Below, piece after piece: positions 20,864 through 34,421 of a stretch of 64,000 bases of DNA. This DNA comes from Ricinus communis (lineage: Eukaryota; Streptophyta; Magnoliopsida; Malpighiales; Euphorbiaceae): the NCBI RefSeq assembly GCF_019578655.1, contig NC_063263.1, positions 26,473,001 through 26,537,000 of the forward strand. The letters are read 5' to 3'. How positions within the stretch are numbered: position 1 is the first letter of the stretch; the number at the start of each line of letters is the position of its first letter. Below the pieces are notes generated by a model. That model worked only from the letters and a program-made list of their open reading frames with translations, was not told the DNA's origin and did not search any database. Position numbers and translations under genes: made by a program.

Positions 20864-23427
20864 AATCATACTTACAACACTTCAAACACATATAAAACTA
20901 ACATAATCAAATACGTAGTTGAGCACACATAGAACCTTCTACTAAGCTTAAGATCCGTTCATGCAGTCTAACATCTCTTTCATTTCAACTCATAGTTTCT
21001 TGAACCTTTTACGAGTTTACTTTTGTTCCTTCTTCTTGCAGGTAGACCATATGAAGATTATGAAAACACCATATCTTTCTTTCTTCGCCTTCATCTGTCA
21101 AGTTTAAATGGGCAAGGTTTCAATTTATTTAATTCAATTTCGTTGGGTGTTTAATTGAAGATAGAGTTAGGGTTTGTAGGATTAGAAGTGGATATGGGAA
21201 TGAATTTATAACTCCACAACGGTTTGATGAACAATAATATTAGATTCATTCCATTGTCAATAAAAAATGGCCTCCAACATTCACATGTCAACTTATTTAA
21301 ATGGCTGTCCTCGGTTAAGTGAAGGTTCTAGTTGAGCCACTTTCAAAAAATTGGTTTCATATTTAAGATAAAGAGATTTATTAGAATTCAATACGTGCAG
21401 CAGAAAATAGTTGGGCATCATATTTATCTCTTTTGCCTTTTTAATTTGGTGAAAGGACCTCTTTTCCAATATACTTGCATTTTCTTTTTATTAGAATTTC
21501 ACAAACTGTATTATAGATTTTTACCATAGAAATGGTGAGTAACTTTTGTCCTGTGAAGAATAAGTCAGTTAGCTTATTATACAAAAAAGAAAAAAGGCAC
21601 AAAAAAAGCACTTAAATAATTTAGAGGAAGATAATTAAATCCCTATACTTCAATTTATCTCAAATTTACTCTCAATATTTTTAAAAAGTTCAGTTTTATC
21701 CAAATTACTAACACCATTCACTACTCCGTTAACATTGACACCCACTAAAATTTATACCCAATAATAAAAAGACATTTAGCCCTACATTGTTTTACTAAAT
21801 TAATAATATAATACTAAAGATTAATAATAAATGAAAAATTAATATTATTTTCTGTCTTTAAACAATCTACTGTCAGTCACTACCATATCCCGATCATTAA
21901 CACTTAGCCTCTTTAGTTCTTTTTATGTACGTCATTGATCTATCACCACCAAGTTATTATTTTTTTTTTCTTAATTCTTGCTTTTTGTTTCTGTATAAAG
22001 ATCTCTACTCTTTAATTACATAATTAATATACTCTTATTCTCTGTTCATCTTCTTCATAGACATCTGCATTCCTATTTTCATTCTCTATTTTTAATCCGA
22101 CGATGATACCAAAATTATAACCTTTTTAATTTTCAATACTCTAGAATAAAAATAAATTTATACTATATATTATCTTGATTTTCAATTTTCAATGGACTAA
22201 AGAAGGTCATAAAAAACTCGTTAGTAGTCAAAAAAAAAAAAACCAAATTGGTCAATGGTGGAGCTAGAAAGTCCTTCTGATGAAGTCTTTCTGCCTAAAA
22301 TACCAAATGTCAATTGGTCCTTTGGTCTTTTGCAATAAGTAGAGAAAAGATATTTAAGCCTTGAAAGACCATTGTTGTTGAAGTTATTGTTCAAGCACAA
22401 TGAAAGTTGAGTTTAAGAAAGACTTTAGCTGCTTATAGCTATAACAAAAAGGAAGAAAAAATCATCTTATCAAAATTTGAAATGATGGCAAGCAATTGCA
22501 AAATCCAATAAGCACTTGACTTTGGATTTTGATTATTGGGATAGAGTTTAGGATGACTCAAGTGAGGATGATGATTACAGAAGATGCTGATTTAAGCAAT
22601 ATTTTATGTGTAAAAGACCAAAGGATGACGATTACAGAAGACACTGAATTTTTAGAAAAAAATATAATTTTAAGCCTTTGAGTTTTTCAGTTTTATTCTA
22701 TTGAGCGCTTAAAATTTTATTTTATTTCTTTGAGCCCTTATTTTTATTGAGGATCTAATAGTCCTTAATCAAAGTAAAAAAAAATGATCAATAGAATAAA
22801 CAAGAGTCTCATGAAATATGTGTAAAAAGTCTTTAATAATACTAAAAATAAAAGTATAAAAATTTTGATAAAACAAATGCTTAATAGAATAAAACTGAAA
22901 GTACTTAATAATAGATTTTACCAATTTTTTCTAAAGCTAATTGAATAAGAATACAAATTAAAATTATTTATACCTTTATATATCAGCTCGGTGAATTCTG
23001 CAAACTTATATTTTGATGAAAATTTACATAATAGTATTAAAAAAGTCACTCTTTCGTTAATAATGGGATAATGGGTATGAGCAAAAAAATATGATATTAT
23101 AATTTGAAATAATAAGATCAGAACAAATCTGACAATAATGCATAACCAAGTGAACAAATATTTATATAACGAAGCCATGCATCCCTTTATTTTGTTTTAT
23201 TTTTAATTATCTCAGGTAGAATTTGTTTGGAATAATTAAAAAAATAAAATATTTCAATTTTGAAAATAATAGTATTTAGACATACAAATAGGAGAAATAT
23301 GCACGTATATTATAATATTTTTTAAAATTCAACTATATCTATTTTCCCATATCCAATCAAATATATTAGGTTGGACTTATTAATAATATTAATATTTATA
23401 GATTTATATAGTACCATATACCTATAG
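20864..23427. other. AT-rich region without recognised gene
   Basis: Nothing conserved was recognised on either strand. It includes text resembling worn LTR or leader sequence around 21620-21760 and low-complexity A/T runs. The last five bases (23423-23427) are the TATAG duplication of the next element. Confidence 0.45.
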
Positions 23428-24918
23428 TGTCACGACCCCACCCGTGGGCCGTGACCGGCACTAGGGAATGGGTAGGCTTAAGGCCACCGAAACCCGTAGT
23501 AAGCTTGACACTCACTGATTTAAACAAATCTCATCTCAAATTAATATTATTAAAACCACAAATTATCTTAATAGCTACATTCTACATAAATACTTGATCG
23601 CCGGAAAACTAGGCGAGACCTGAAGCTCAGAAAATTTACAACTGATACATTTACTATTACTACTGCGGAGAATCTAAGATTTACCAATTTACATACCAAA
23701 TCAAATACATCACCCAAAGAAAATTACCGAGACGCTCGATCGCTCGGTCAACTCGCCTCTAGCCGCCGGAGTCCGATCGACGATCCGAACACACCATCGG
23801 ACTCACAACGACGCGCTGAAGACGATCCCTGCTTCCAATTTTTCGATCTGACACCCGATCATCCGGAGAGATTTGCGGACGATCTCGACCGTCGATTCGC
23901 AAACGAAGCCCGATCGCCACGAAACCGGTGCCAATGCAAAGCTTGAGCTGAGGAGAGTCGGGATATGTCCTCCGATCGTCCATCCTCCGGCTTCGGGAAA
24001 AGTCGAAAACGCGGCTGCCCCCTACTTTCTCTCTCTACCGGATCTTTCGTCTCCGGCCACCACAGGCGTTGCCGCTGCTGCCAAAAGAGAGCCCTTGCCG
24101 AGAGGAGCCGATCGCCACTCGACTCGGCCGCCAACACCGCCGGAAGCGGAACGGCCAAAGCCGCCACGTCGCGCGATTCCGCCACCATCGTGCTCGCCGT
24201 TGACGTGCGCTCCTTCCGACGTCAACGCCGCCCTCGGCCTGGCCTCCAGCGTCCGTCCACCATGGACGCCGACGCCCCTCTCTCTCCTCCCTTTCTTCCT
24301 CTTCCTCTTCCCCGATTTTCTTTCCTTTCAATATCGACATTAGGCCCCCGAACTTTTCCTTATTGCAATTTGGTCCCTCAACTTTCTTAATTACTTACAA
24401 TTTCATCCCGCAGAATTCCAATTTGACCCCCAAACTTCTTTTTAGCCTTTCAATTAAGCCCCTAACTATTTAATTTGGGCCAAATCCGAATTATTGAAAA
24501 TACACAATTACAAAAATACCCACTGAGCATATTTATTTACAAAATACCAAGCTCACAAATTTCCATTAAAACCCCATAAAAATAACATTATACTTTTAAT
24601 CCTTATTCCAAAATAATCCTCCAATTAAATCCTACACACAATTAAATTAAATAATCAATTTCCAACTCAAAATTTAATACTACTAATCAATTATAATACC
24701 AATTTTCTCAAAATTCTTTTATAAAAACATCCCTTATAATTTCTATCATAATTTTCCAATATATAATTTTATTTATATAAATATGCATTTGGGAAAATTT
24801 GAATAACCAAAATATAATCATTTCTCAAATAGTTTACTTGAATAAAAATAAAGCTAAAATTAACTTAAATAAAAACTCACTATTAAATATATATTAAAAA
24901 AAAATTCCGGGTGTTACA
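23428..24918 (-). repeat. LTR-T, internally deleted copy (3' LTR in element orientation)
   Basis: 1491 bp. Relative to its partner it lacks one block corresponding to 26655-27941 (about 1.29 kb): ...AATACATCACCC runs straight into AAAGAAAATTACCGAGACG. It keeps extra GC-rich text around 24130-24250 that the partner lacks. The many open frames at 23759-24390 lie in this GC-rich part and are not genes. Confidence 0.92.
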
Positions 24919-26368
24919 TTCTCCCCCCCTTAAAAAAAATTCGACCTCGAATTTTAAAAGAAAAGGGCTACACTCTAAGACTGAAACTAATTAGGAACCT
25001 CTCATCTCCAACTCGGCTACTCGGAAACTTTTCCTCGGCAGAAACTAAACTAAACCACAAGACTCATCGACAAAACCCCGAAACCAAATCTTCACTTGCT
25101 TCCGCACACTGAGGATCCAACACGAGCAAAGATCGAAAATACACTTCCTCAGCTCAAACTTACAAACAACTAGATTTAACCTCAGAGAACATTACTAATA
25201 CTTGGCGGCAAGTCCAACTTACATGCCACCTCACCAACCTGCCGACAAAACCAAGGGTCTCCACACAAGAAGGGCCAATTCTGATCCTGCCAAAAATCCA
25301 CTCACCAAGTTTCCTTCCTAATGACGTGCCCCTTGCACGTACAGAAAAATCCTTAACATCTACATCACATCATCCTCGACATAACATCCATCTGATCGCA
25401 TCAACCGATATAAATCATGCCATCCTGACACAAGATTCCTCCTTGACTGAAATCCAGAAGCCTCCTTTATAATCTAACATGGGGCCTACAGCTCCACATA
25501 CTCACTCTCTCAACAACTCAACTCGTCATCCAGAGAATTCTCAAGCTAACACTATTTACTTTGAAAAAATTTACTTATTTATTTACTTTATAATCATCAC
25601 TGATAAAAACTTTATTATCTTGAAAAATACTCTTACAAAATCGTAAAATCTCTAGCCATTTTTCTTTATATAAAATTCTACAATATCGCACGCCAGGGTG
25701 ATGATGCCCCCTATCACCAAGGGTTGCAATGCACGATGTATGATGCATGTCCTAAAATGAATTTATGCATGCCTAACAGTGAAATGCCATAATGCATTCT
25801 TACGGGACTGGGCGCAATATTGTATTTTAAAACACTTGTTCTACTTAGAAAAATAGATAATGTTCGCTTAAGTTTCTCTGGATTATGAGCATCCGAAAAT
25901 ACTCCTACCACCTTTCTTAAGCTTCTTACAACCACAAAAATCAACCATAAAGCTCTGACATCTACTCGACTTCCCAGGCACTAACTTCGGCGCTACTCAA
26001 TAAGACGATACCTGATGCGATGACGAGGCAGTCCATGACACGACTGCAACCACGCTCTACACTAAAACTGACTGCGGTGCCCACCATCGAAACCACAATC
26101 AAAGCTCCTAAAGGCGGACTGCACTAATCACTTGAAGAAACAACACGAGTCTATCGCGCTTCGGATCTTCCCATCGCTACAAGGCACATTCTCAGCACAG
26201 CACCAAGGACAAGCTTACAAGAAAGGAAAGACTGACTCACTAACAGTGAAGGCTGAGACACTGGAGTCAATGAAAACAACAAGACAGACATGATCCTAAC
26301 TCCGCAGTACCAAGAAAAATCTTAACTTAGGTCGAAGGATATCTAAACCTAAGCTCTGATACCAACTT
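24919..26368 (-). other. Internal region of the LTR-T element
   Basis: No conserved retroelement domain is readable on either strand. The polypurine tract and primer site at its two ends give the orientation. GC content and texture around 24950-25500 suggest a decayed pol end, but no motif could be confirmed. Confidence 0.6.
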
Positions 26369-29067
26369 TGTCACGACCCCACCTTGGGCCCGTGGACGCT
26401 AGGGAATGGGTAGGCTTAAGGCCACCGAAACCCGTAGTAAGCCCCGACACTCAACGATTTAAACAAATCTCATCTCAAATTAATATTATTAAAACCACAA
26501 ATTATCTTAATAGCTACATTATACATAAATACTTGATCGCCGGAAAAACTAGGCGAGACTCAAGCTCAGAAAATTTACAACTGATACATTTACTATTACT
26601 ACTGCGGAGAATCTAAGATTTACCAATTTACATACCAAATCAAATACATCACCCGATGATGAAGGAGTCGGATTCTTGAATAAGAGTCGCGGGAGAACTA
26701 ACGATCACGAATCTAAAAAAAATATAAATGGAGACCGGTCTGAGAGTGAGTTAAAATCAAATAATCTAGGGACTATTGCATTCTTCTCGGAAAATATAGA
26801 TTATTCAAATCGGTATATCAAACCATGCACGTAAATACAAATCACATTATAATCAAATGCCATAATAAATAAATAAATAAAAATATATATTTACTTTTAC
26901 GGGACGAGTGGCTCAAGTAGAACCCTAACCCCAATTCTAATAGCCTTTCGGCTCTCTTAATCCAACAGTGCAGCCCAGAGAGCAAGCTCGATCAGGGTCC
27001 TTACCTCCGGCTGAACACTTGAATTCCAAATAAGCCGGCTAGAGAGCATTGCTCAATCGGGGACCTTAACTCCGTGAATCAATCGAACTCGGCCAGAGCA
27101 AGCTCGATCAGTATGCATAAATCCATAATAACCTTATATCCATGATCATTACCTATGACGCGGTCCCGATGTAACCCATCGGGCGGCATGTTCTACAAGC
27201 CACATTTCCCAATTCGCAATCATCACATATAATAAATATCATTATCTGATGAACTCAACCAACACATATTGAAATAAAGATTAAACATTTAAGGTAAAAC
27301 AACGTGCAATTTGTGAGGGAAAAAATAATAACGCTTATCTTATTATAACATACTAATAATAATATTTATATTATTTCAAATATTAATAATCAAGTGAAAT
27401 CATTTATCTTGCGATACTAATAATCATATTATGCATGAACTTTCAAAATAGCATATTAAATCAGACTTAGCAATAGTGCAATCATTAAATGACTTTAACT
27501 CACAGGATTGGGCGACCTCCTAGCTTTGCTCCGGTGCCTCGGTAGGAGCGAGCCGAACAGACAGATCATCTAATCACGGAAAACAATTTATCAATACGCT
27601 GAGACAATCCATCATTAATCCTAGGTCTAGACTCCTAGGACTGACTGTCTAAGAATCTCGACTCGGGAGAATTCTACCGAAAATCCAGCAGAACCTCCCC
27701 TACAACACGAACATTAACCCCCGTAAAAACGGGTCCAGGACCTGCCAGAAGAACACTTCAAATACTTAACGATTCAAACAATAGGAGTCGGGTCCCCAAA
27801 CTTCACTATTTCCGACTCGCCACACAAAGACAAAATACGAGGCAGTAAACCGGACAATTATTTTTTACTCACAAAAATCATCAAATACTCAATATAATCC
27901 AATAAACACAAATAACCAAGAATTTCTAAAATTAACGGGCCAAAGAAAATTACCGAGACGCTCGATCGCTCGGTCCGACTACTTCGTACCGGAGTCCGAT
28001 CGACGATCCGAACACACCATCGGACTCACAATGACGGCCGAAGGCGATCCCCTGCTTCCAATTTTTCGATCCGACACCCGATCATCCGGAGAGATTTACG
28101 GACGATCTCGACCGTCGATTCGCAAACGAAGCCCGATCGCCACGAAACCGGTGCCAATGCAAAGCTTGGTGAGAGTCGGGATACGTCCTCCGATCGTCCA
28201 TCCTCCGAAGCTCGCCGGAAAAGCCGAAAAACGGGCTGCCCCCTACTTTCTCTCTCCACCGGATCTTCCGTCTCCGGCCACCACAGGCGTTACCGCCAAA
28301 AGAGAGCCCTTGCCGAGAGGGAGCCGATCGCCACTCGACTCGGCCAACACACGGCCGCCACACGTCGCGCGATTCCGCTTCGGCCGACGCCCCAACGCCC
28401 GGCCTCCGTCCACCATGGACGCCGACGCCCTCTCTCCTCCCTTTCTTCCTCTTCCTTTTCCCGATTTTCTTTCCTTTCAATATCGACATTAGGCCCCCGA
28501 ACTTTTCCTTATTGCAATTTGGTCCCTCAACTTTCTTAATTACTTACAATTTCATCCCGCAGAATTCCAATTTGACCCCCAAACTTCTTTTTAGCCTTTC
28601 AATTAAGCCCCTAACTATTTAATTTGGGCCAAATCCGAATTATTGAAAATACACAATTACAAAAATACCCACCGAGCATATTTATTTACAAAAATACCAA
28701 GCTCACAAATTTCCATTAAAACCCCATAAAAATAACATTATACTTTTAATCCTTATTCCAAAATAATCCTCCAATTAAATCCTACACACAATTAAATTAA
28801 ATAATCAATTTCCAACTCAAAATTTAATACTACTAATCAATTATAATACCAATTTTCTCAAAATTCTTTTATAAAAACATCCCTTACAATTTCTATCATA
28901 ATTTTCCAATATATAATTTTATTTATATAAATATGCATTTGGGAAAATTTGAATAACCAAAATATAATCATTTCTCAAATAGTTTACTTGAATAAAAATA
29001 AAGCTAAAATTAACTTAAATAAAAACTTACTATTAAATATATATTAAAAAAAATTCCGGGTGTTACA
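26369..29067 (-). repeat. LTR-T, long copy (5' LTR in element orientation)
   Basis: 2699 bp. It retains the segment lost from its partner, including a worn version of the 108 bp minisatellite (about 26930-27110) and the GGGAGTCGGGTCC-like segment shared with the solo LTR. The open frames at 28026-28492 are frames within its GC-rich part. Confidence 0.92.
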
Positions 29068-29072
29068 TATAG

Positions 29073-32000
29073 TATATTAAAATGACTCCAATATATATAT
29101 ATATAATTCATGTAAGAGAAAACACTAAAACCCAAAACACTAATGTATAGACTTAGCATAAGAGGGCAACAAAATAAACAAAGGATTCTTTTACAAATAC
29201 CCAAAACAAAGGCTAAATATATCATTTTTATTGTAAAAACATTCTTTCAAAAATACTAGAAGTTAGAGATTTTATTTTAAAAATAGTGGAAAACGTGTCT
29301 ATCTCATTTCTAACTCTTTCAATACTTCTATTTCCATCTTCTCAAAAAGCTTTTTTATTTTTCTTTTTTCACGTTAGCTAAACACTATACTCTCATCTTT
29401 TTTCTTCCATTTACCTATTAATATTACTTTCTATAATGACTTTAAAATGAAAGTCAATCATTAAATGGAAAATAATCAGATCTGAATTTGTTTTTCATTG
29501 AAATATAGACCGAGTAACAACAATCTCATTTTTATTTAGATAGATCTTTGATTGTTTTGGTTGAAATTGAGTTTTAATTGATAAATTAATGTCATCTTAG
29601 AATATTGGTAGTAGTTAAAGGATTTTGAGTTGAACTTTGAAGATTAAACCTAAAAATTGCAGGAAAATATAAAATCTAAAAAAATGGTATATGTTTTCTG
29701 CAAAAATGCAGAAAATAGTATACTTTTATATACAAATGGTATATATTATAAAATTTAGAATCTTTTTAAAATATTTTATGAATCATTAATATTAAATTAA
29801 AAATTAAATTTATATTATTGTTGAATTTATTAAGAATATAATTTTAGTTTATATTTTATATACAAGTCAATTTCGTTTTAAAAAGAAATATGAAAATTGT
29901 CATAAAAATAACTTTTATTTACAAATGTACAGTAATAAGTATATGTTAGATATATATTAATCAAAATTTTAATTAATTTAATCAATATATTTTAATTTCA
30001 GTAATTATTTTTCCTAATAGTAATAGATATAATACCAGTTTTAACTGATTGATTTAGTTAGGATTTATATATAATCTCACTATTATTAGAAAATACAAAA
30101 ATGTCATTATGATAATTATTTTATTATTATATAATAAAATTATTAAAAGTCTTGTATATACGATATAATATAATAAAAAAGATAGAAATAAATGAGACCC
30201 ATTCGATAAAATATGAAATAAATTTAATATATATTTGATATATGAAATATTTTAAAGATAAAATATTAAAAAAAGTAAACTTCCAAAAAATGTTATACAT
30301 TGCACTTATTTTAGTATCTATTGCATATATTTATAGTATACTTCAAATATTTATCCTTTTAAAAAAGGTATAAAATAGTAGCAAATGGTATACGCTCAAC
30401 GAATATATAGTATACATTAAATATATTTGATATATACAACTATTTTAATTTATATAGATTACAGATTTATAAAAATAAAAATATAAACTCTTAGAAAATA
30501 GTACACAATACACTTATCTTTTATATCTTAAGTATGAAATGTATATATCAACTATATATCAAGCATACTTTAGGTATTTCTATAAAAAAAAAACATATGT
30601 TAAATAATTTTTAATTAAAATTCTAATTTGTTTAATATATTTTCATTTCGAAATTTTTTTTTTCAGTAGGAATAGATATGATATCAATGTTCATTCAATG
30701 TGATGGAACATTTTTAATTTATGTTAATATATATTTCTTATATATAGTACATTTACTATGTTTATATCTTTACAAAAACATAAGTAAAAGTTAGAGTAAA
30801 TAGTATACATCTCATAGATTGTAGTATATGTTTCATATATATTTGATATACGAATAATCTATAAATGGTATTTAAAACTGTTATTTCGTTTATGTTTTAT
30901 ATCTTTGGTATCTATACAATTATAAGTTGGACCGCTATTTAAAAGTTTAGCCAATTTTTTAGAATAAATATATTATCAAACATCATCAATGTATAACATA
31001 ATTACATTTAATCCAATTTATTGGCCAACTCAAATGGTCATTTCATTGCTTGTCCATACATGGACAACACAATTACAAGAAAAAAGAAAAGCAAATTAAA
31101 CTAAATAACTAGCCAACATGTTTTGAATTAATGTCCCATGTCATCTCATTTCTTTGCTAGTTGTTTAATGATCCACTTACTCTTTCTTTGATTATTCTAT
31201 AAATTTATTCTCCTCCACTCATTCTTCACTATGTAGTTCTAAACATAGAAAAAAAAGAGATAATAATAGTATGCACAATATATATAAAAGTTTCTAGCAT
31301 ATCAAAATAGTATTTATATATATGTTTTGGTATTTATTCATATATATATATATATAGAGAGAGAGTATATGTATACTATTTTGAGTATAATATCAAATCC
31401 ATCGGCATCAGAACCATTAAAACCATCACTAAGAGCAAAATAAAATTCATTTAGAAGACTCATCAAACATCTTAGGTGCATGTTCAAAATATCAGTTGTA
31501 ATCATCTTTTTTTTTTCTTTTTTACTACAAATCAGCAAATCAGAAACTCACAATTTTTTTTTTAAATTAATACATGTAACAAAGATTTATTCAAATAAAC
31601 TTAGTTTCTTAAATACTCATAAATAAGAGATTCATATCACTCGCTATTTTCTTGAAAGATAATAAAGAAAATCTATAGCCAACTATAAGAAAGCATAAAT
31701 TTTGCCAAAAAAAATTATAAATTTTTTTTTTAAATTCTTCTAAAAAGATACGTAGGCTACAAAAACAGCCCATAATTTATGTTAATCTATATATGCATTG
31801 TTAACTTTTAAAGAATTGTTTCAAAAAAATATTTTAACATCTTCCATATATGGAGCTTTTACTATAAATTAGATTAACAACATACATTTTATTTTATTTT
31901 ATAATTATTTGTTTTACTCATATAAATTAAATTATAAAGTCTTCTCATTTATGTATATATTATTTTATTTATTATTAGTTAGCATGTTTCATTATGATTT

Positions 32001-32859
32001 TGTATTTGATAATTCATGATTGAGATTTTTTCTAGCTTGATCCCGCAAGACAATAATCGATGAGATGGGAGCGTCAACGGAAAGATCAACGACCCACTCC
32101 AACTATCAAGTCAGATAGAGAAAGAGAAAAAGAAATAATAAGATTAGAGTTAAAATGAGTAACTTCGTATTCTACCGTATCCATCATGGTCTTTATATAT
32201 AAGGCAATTAGAGTTTTAAGGTCTCTTTTACCCTATTGGTCCATTCATTTCCTTTACTCTTATTGTTTGCTTCCTTCTTGTGTTGTAGCTTTTCTATTGG
32301 CCGGTAGTATTATTATCTTTAGATGATGCCACCTATCATGTGCCTACTTCTTTGCTCCATTAGATCTTTTAAGTCAGGTCTATCTTAATGGCTCTTTCCA
32401 AGTAACGCGTTGGTGGCAACATATGCAACATAGAGCTTTTGTATTAAAGAATTTCATCATATTAATTTTAGGATATTAATTTTAGGTACATAAATAATAA
32501 AAGTCAATTTTCAATGTGATTAGGTCTTTCAAGACGGCTAGATAATTGTGAAAAAACCAAAAAAAAAAATTATCTCATATTTTCTTATTAATGAATATTT
32601 TTTTATATATTTCTTATTTTATAATCTAGCATTAACAGAACAGGTGTGGCTTTATCATTTATGACGCTCTATATATACTTTAAAATGAGCAGGAAGAGTA
32701 ATACATAATTTAATTAATATATACACTTAAGTTTTAGTCTAAATCAAAAAGTATTTGTTTGTAATTTAATTAATACTTATAAGTTTTTAAGGAACAAAAT
32801 AAAGTTTGTAGACATTTATATAAATGAGGAAATACTCTTTTACACATAAAGAAAATTAA
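29073..32859. other. Very AT-rich region without recognised gene
   Basis: No coding feature is supported. (TA)n runs occur at about 29089-29104 and 31339-31368, the latter passing into (GA)n. Phrases such as ATATATTTGATATA recur between 30220 and 30860, suggesting local duplication. A minus-strand frame at 31338-31538 has ordinary composition (SLLNEFYFALSDGFNGSDADGFDI) but no recognised relative. Confidence 0.5.
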
Positions 32860-33271
32860 AAATAAAGCTTCTTTTGACTTTTATGATCTGTATAGATTTT
32901 TTCTACGTTAGATTTAGACACTAAATTTTGAATAAATTATTTCGTTGATATTTAAACTTTTATCTAATTGATATTAATATTTTAATTTTTTATGCTAGTA
33001 TTTCTATTTTTATTTTTATTTTAAAATATTTACATATCTATAACTTGTACGATCTATTTAATTATTAGAAATGAAATATTCTTAATTAATTCCGTACAAT
33101 GGCAATGCTAATCTACTAATAACTTTTATCCTAGGAAGATCCACTTTCGATAGTCATACCAATAAAAATAGACCAAAAGATAATAGATAATCTATTGATT
33201 CAAAAATAAAAATATTAAAATATAAGTACAAACCGATGGACAATTTTTTCCAAACCTCTTAGCCCGAAAAT
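32860..33271 (+). repeat. Direct repeat pair, left copy
   Basis: Starts AATAAAGCTTCTTTTGACTT and ends near CCAAACCTCTTAGCCCGAAAA. A copy of about the same length with scattered differences is at 34016-34421. The 0.74 kb between the copies is not repeated. It could be the LTR pair of a very small element, but no primer site was found. Confidence 0.8.
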
Positions 33272-34015
33272 TATTACCCAAACGGGCTATCTATGACCGT
33301 CAGAGTACCATAGAATTAGATATTCCAATAAAAGCATGATTCTATAATCAAACAACAGTAACGTTCTTCCTAGAAATACCTCGGTTATTGCTTTCCCACT
33401 CACCCTCCTAAGAAGGTAAAGATTTGTCAACCAAATTCTTTTAAGTAAGCCAAAATTATACTATATGTCATCATCATAAGCACTGGTATCAATTGTCTTA
33501 ATAGCATTTTTTCTAATATCTAGTACTTAGTTTACCACAAAATAAATTACTCAGTATTCCAATCAAGCACTTATCTAAATAGTGTGTAACGGCCTATGGA
33601 AATCTTCTTTAATCCCTTCTAATACTTTTGGTTATTTTGGAAGTCTCCTGTTGTAAATGGCTAGCTTAAAATTCCTCACATTCGGTAAATGGGAAACCTA
33701 TATTCATGCTTTTACAGGTAATTTAAATATCCTACCCTATAAATAATTATAGTTTTGTAGATTGCACCACTTTAGTGAACTTCCATTTTTTTTCAGTTCA
33801 TTAGGCATAGGCCACAAGAAGGGGAGTAGCCTATCACCCTTCCTAGTCCCTACCACATCTGAATTTAACTATAGCTCTCCTTATCCATAAAGAAACCAGA
33901 GGCCTAAGGTACAATCCATAAGGATATCCTTAACCTAGAAAAATACGCATAGGAATTGTTGTCTTGCGATCATAAGGATATCCTTAATCAGAAATGTCTT
34001 TTCTTTTTATGGGAA
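33272..34015. other. Unique sequence between the direct repeats
   Basis: No conserved coding text is seen. The phrase CATAAGGATATCCTTAA occurs twice (about 33918 and 33971). Confidence 0.5.
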
Positions 34016-34421
34016 AAATAAAGCTTCTTTTGACTTTCATGATTTGTATGGATTTTCTCTATATTAGATTTAGACACCAAATTTTGAATAAATTATTTCG
34101 TTGATATTAAATTTTTGTAATTCTTATCTAATTTTTTTATACCAGTATTTCTATTTTTATTTTTATTTTAAAATATTTACATATCTATAACTTGTACGAT
34201 CTATTTAATTATCTGAAATGAAATATTCTTAATTAATTCCGTACAACGGCAATGTCAATCTACTAATAACTTTTATCTTAGGAAGATCCACTTTCAGAAG
34301 TCATACTAATAAAAATAGACCAAAAAATAATAGATACTCTATATTGATTCAAAATTAAAAATATTAAAATATAAGCACAAACCGATGGATAATTTCCCCC
34401 AAACCTCTTACCCCGAAAACT
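34016..34421 (+). repeat. Direct repeat pair, right copy
   Basis: Partner of 32860-33271 in the same orientation. It ends near CAAACCTCTTACCCCGAAAAC. Confidence 0.8.

Larger units (their letters stand above)
23428..29067 (-). mobile_element. LTR-T element, full length, coding-poor Ty3/gypsy type
   Basis: LTRs at 23428-24918 and 26369-29067 with TGTCACGACC...GGGTGTTACA ends. The 5 bp duplication TATAG lies at 23423-23427 and 29068-29072. The minus-strand primer site TGGTATCAGAGC (26353-26364) matches initiator-Met tRNA, and a polypurine tract (AAGGGGGGGAGAA) at 24919-24931 sits against the other LTR. The internal region is only about 1.45 kb, without recognisable gag or pol frames. It is therefore a deletion derivative or a non-autonomous element. 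Related LTRs lie at 1-1027, 1470-2816 and 35744-38621. Confidence 0.92.

Noticed and set aside
23759..24390. Several overlapping ORFs on both strands in 23759-24390, 28026-28492, 37615-38052 and 1688-2152
   Set aside because: They lie in the same GC-rich part of the LTR-T family, overlap in all frames and are Pro/Ser/Arg-rich low-complexity frames without domains.
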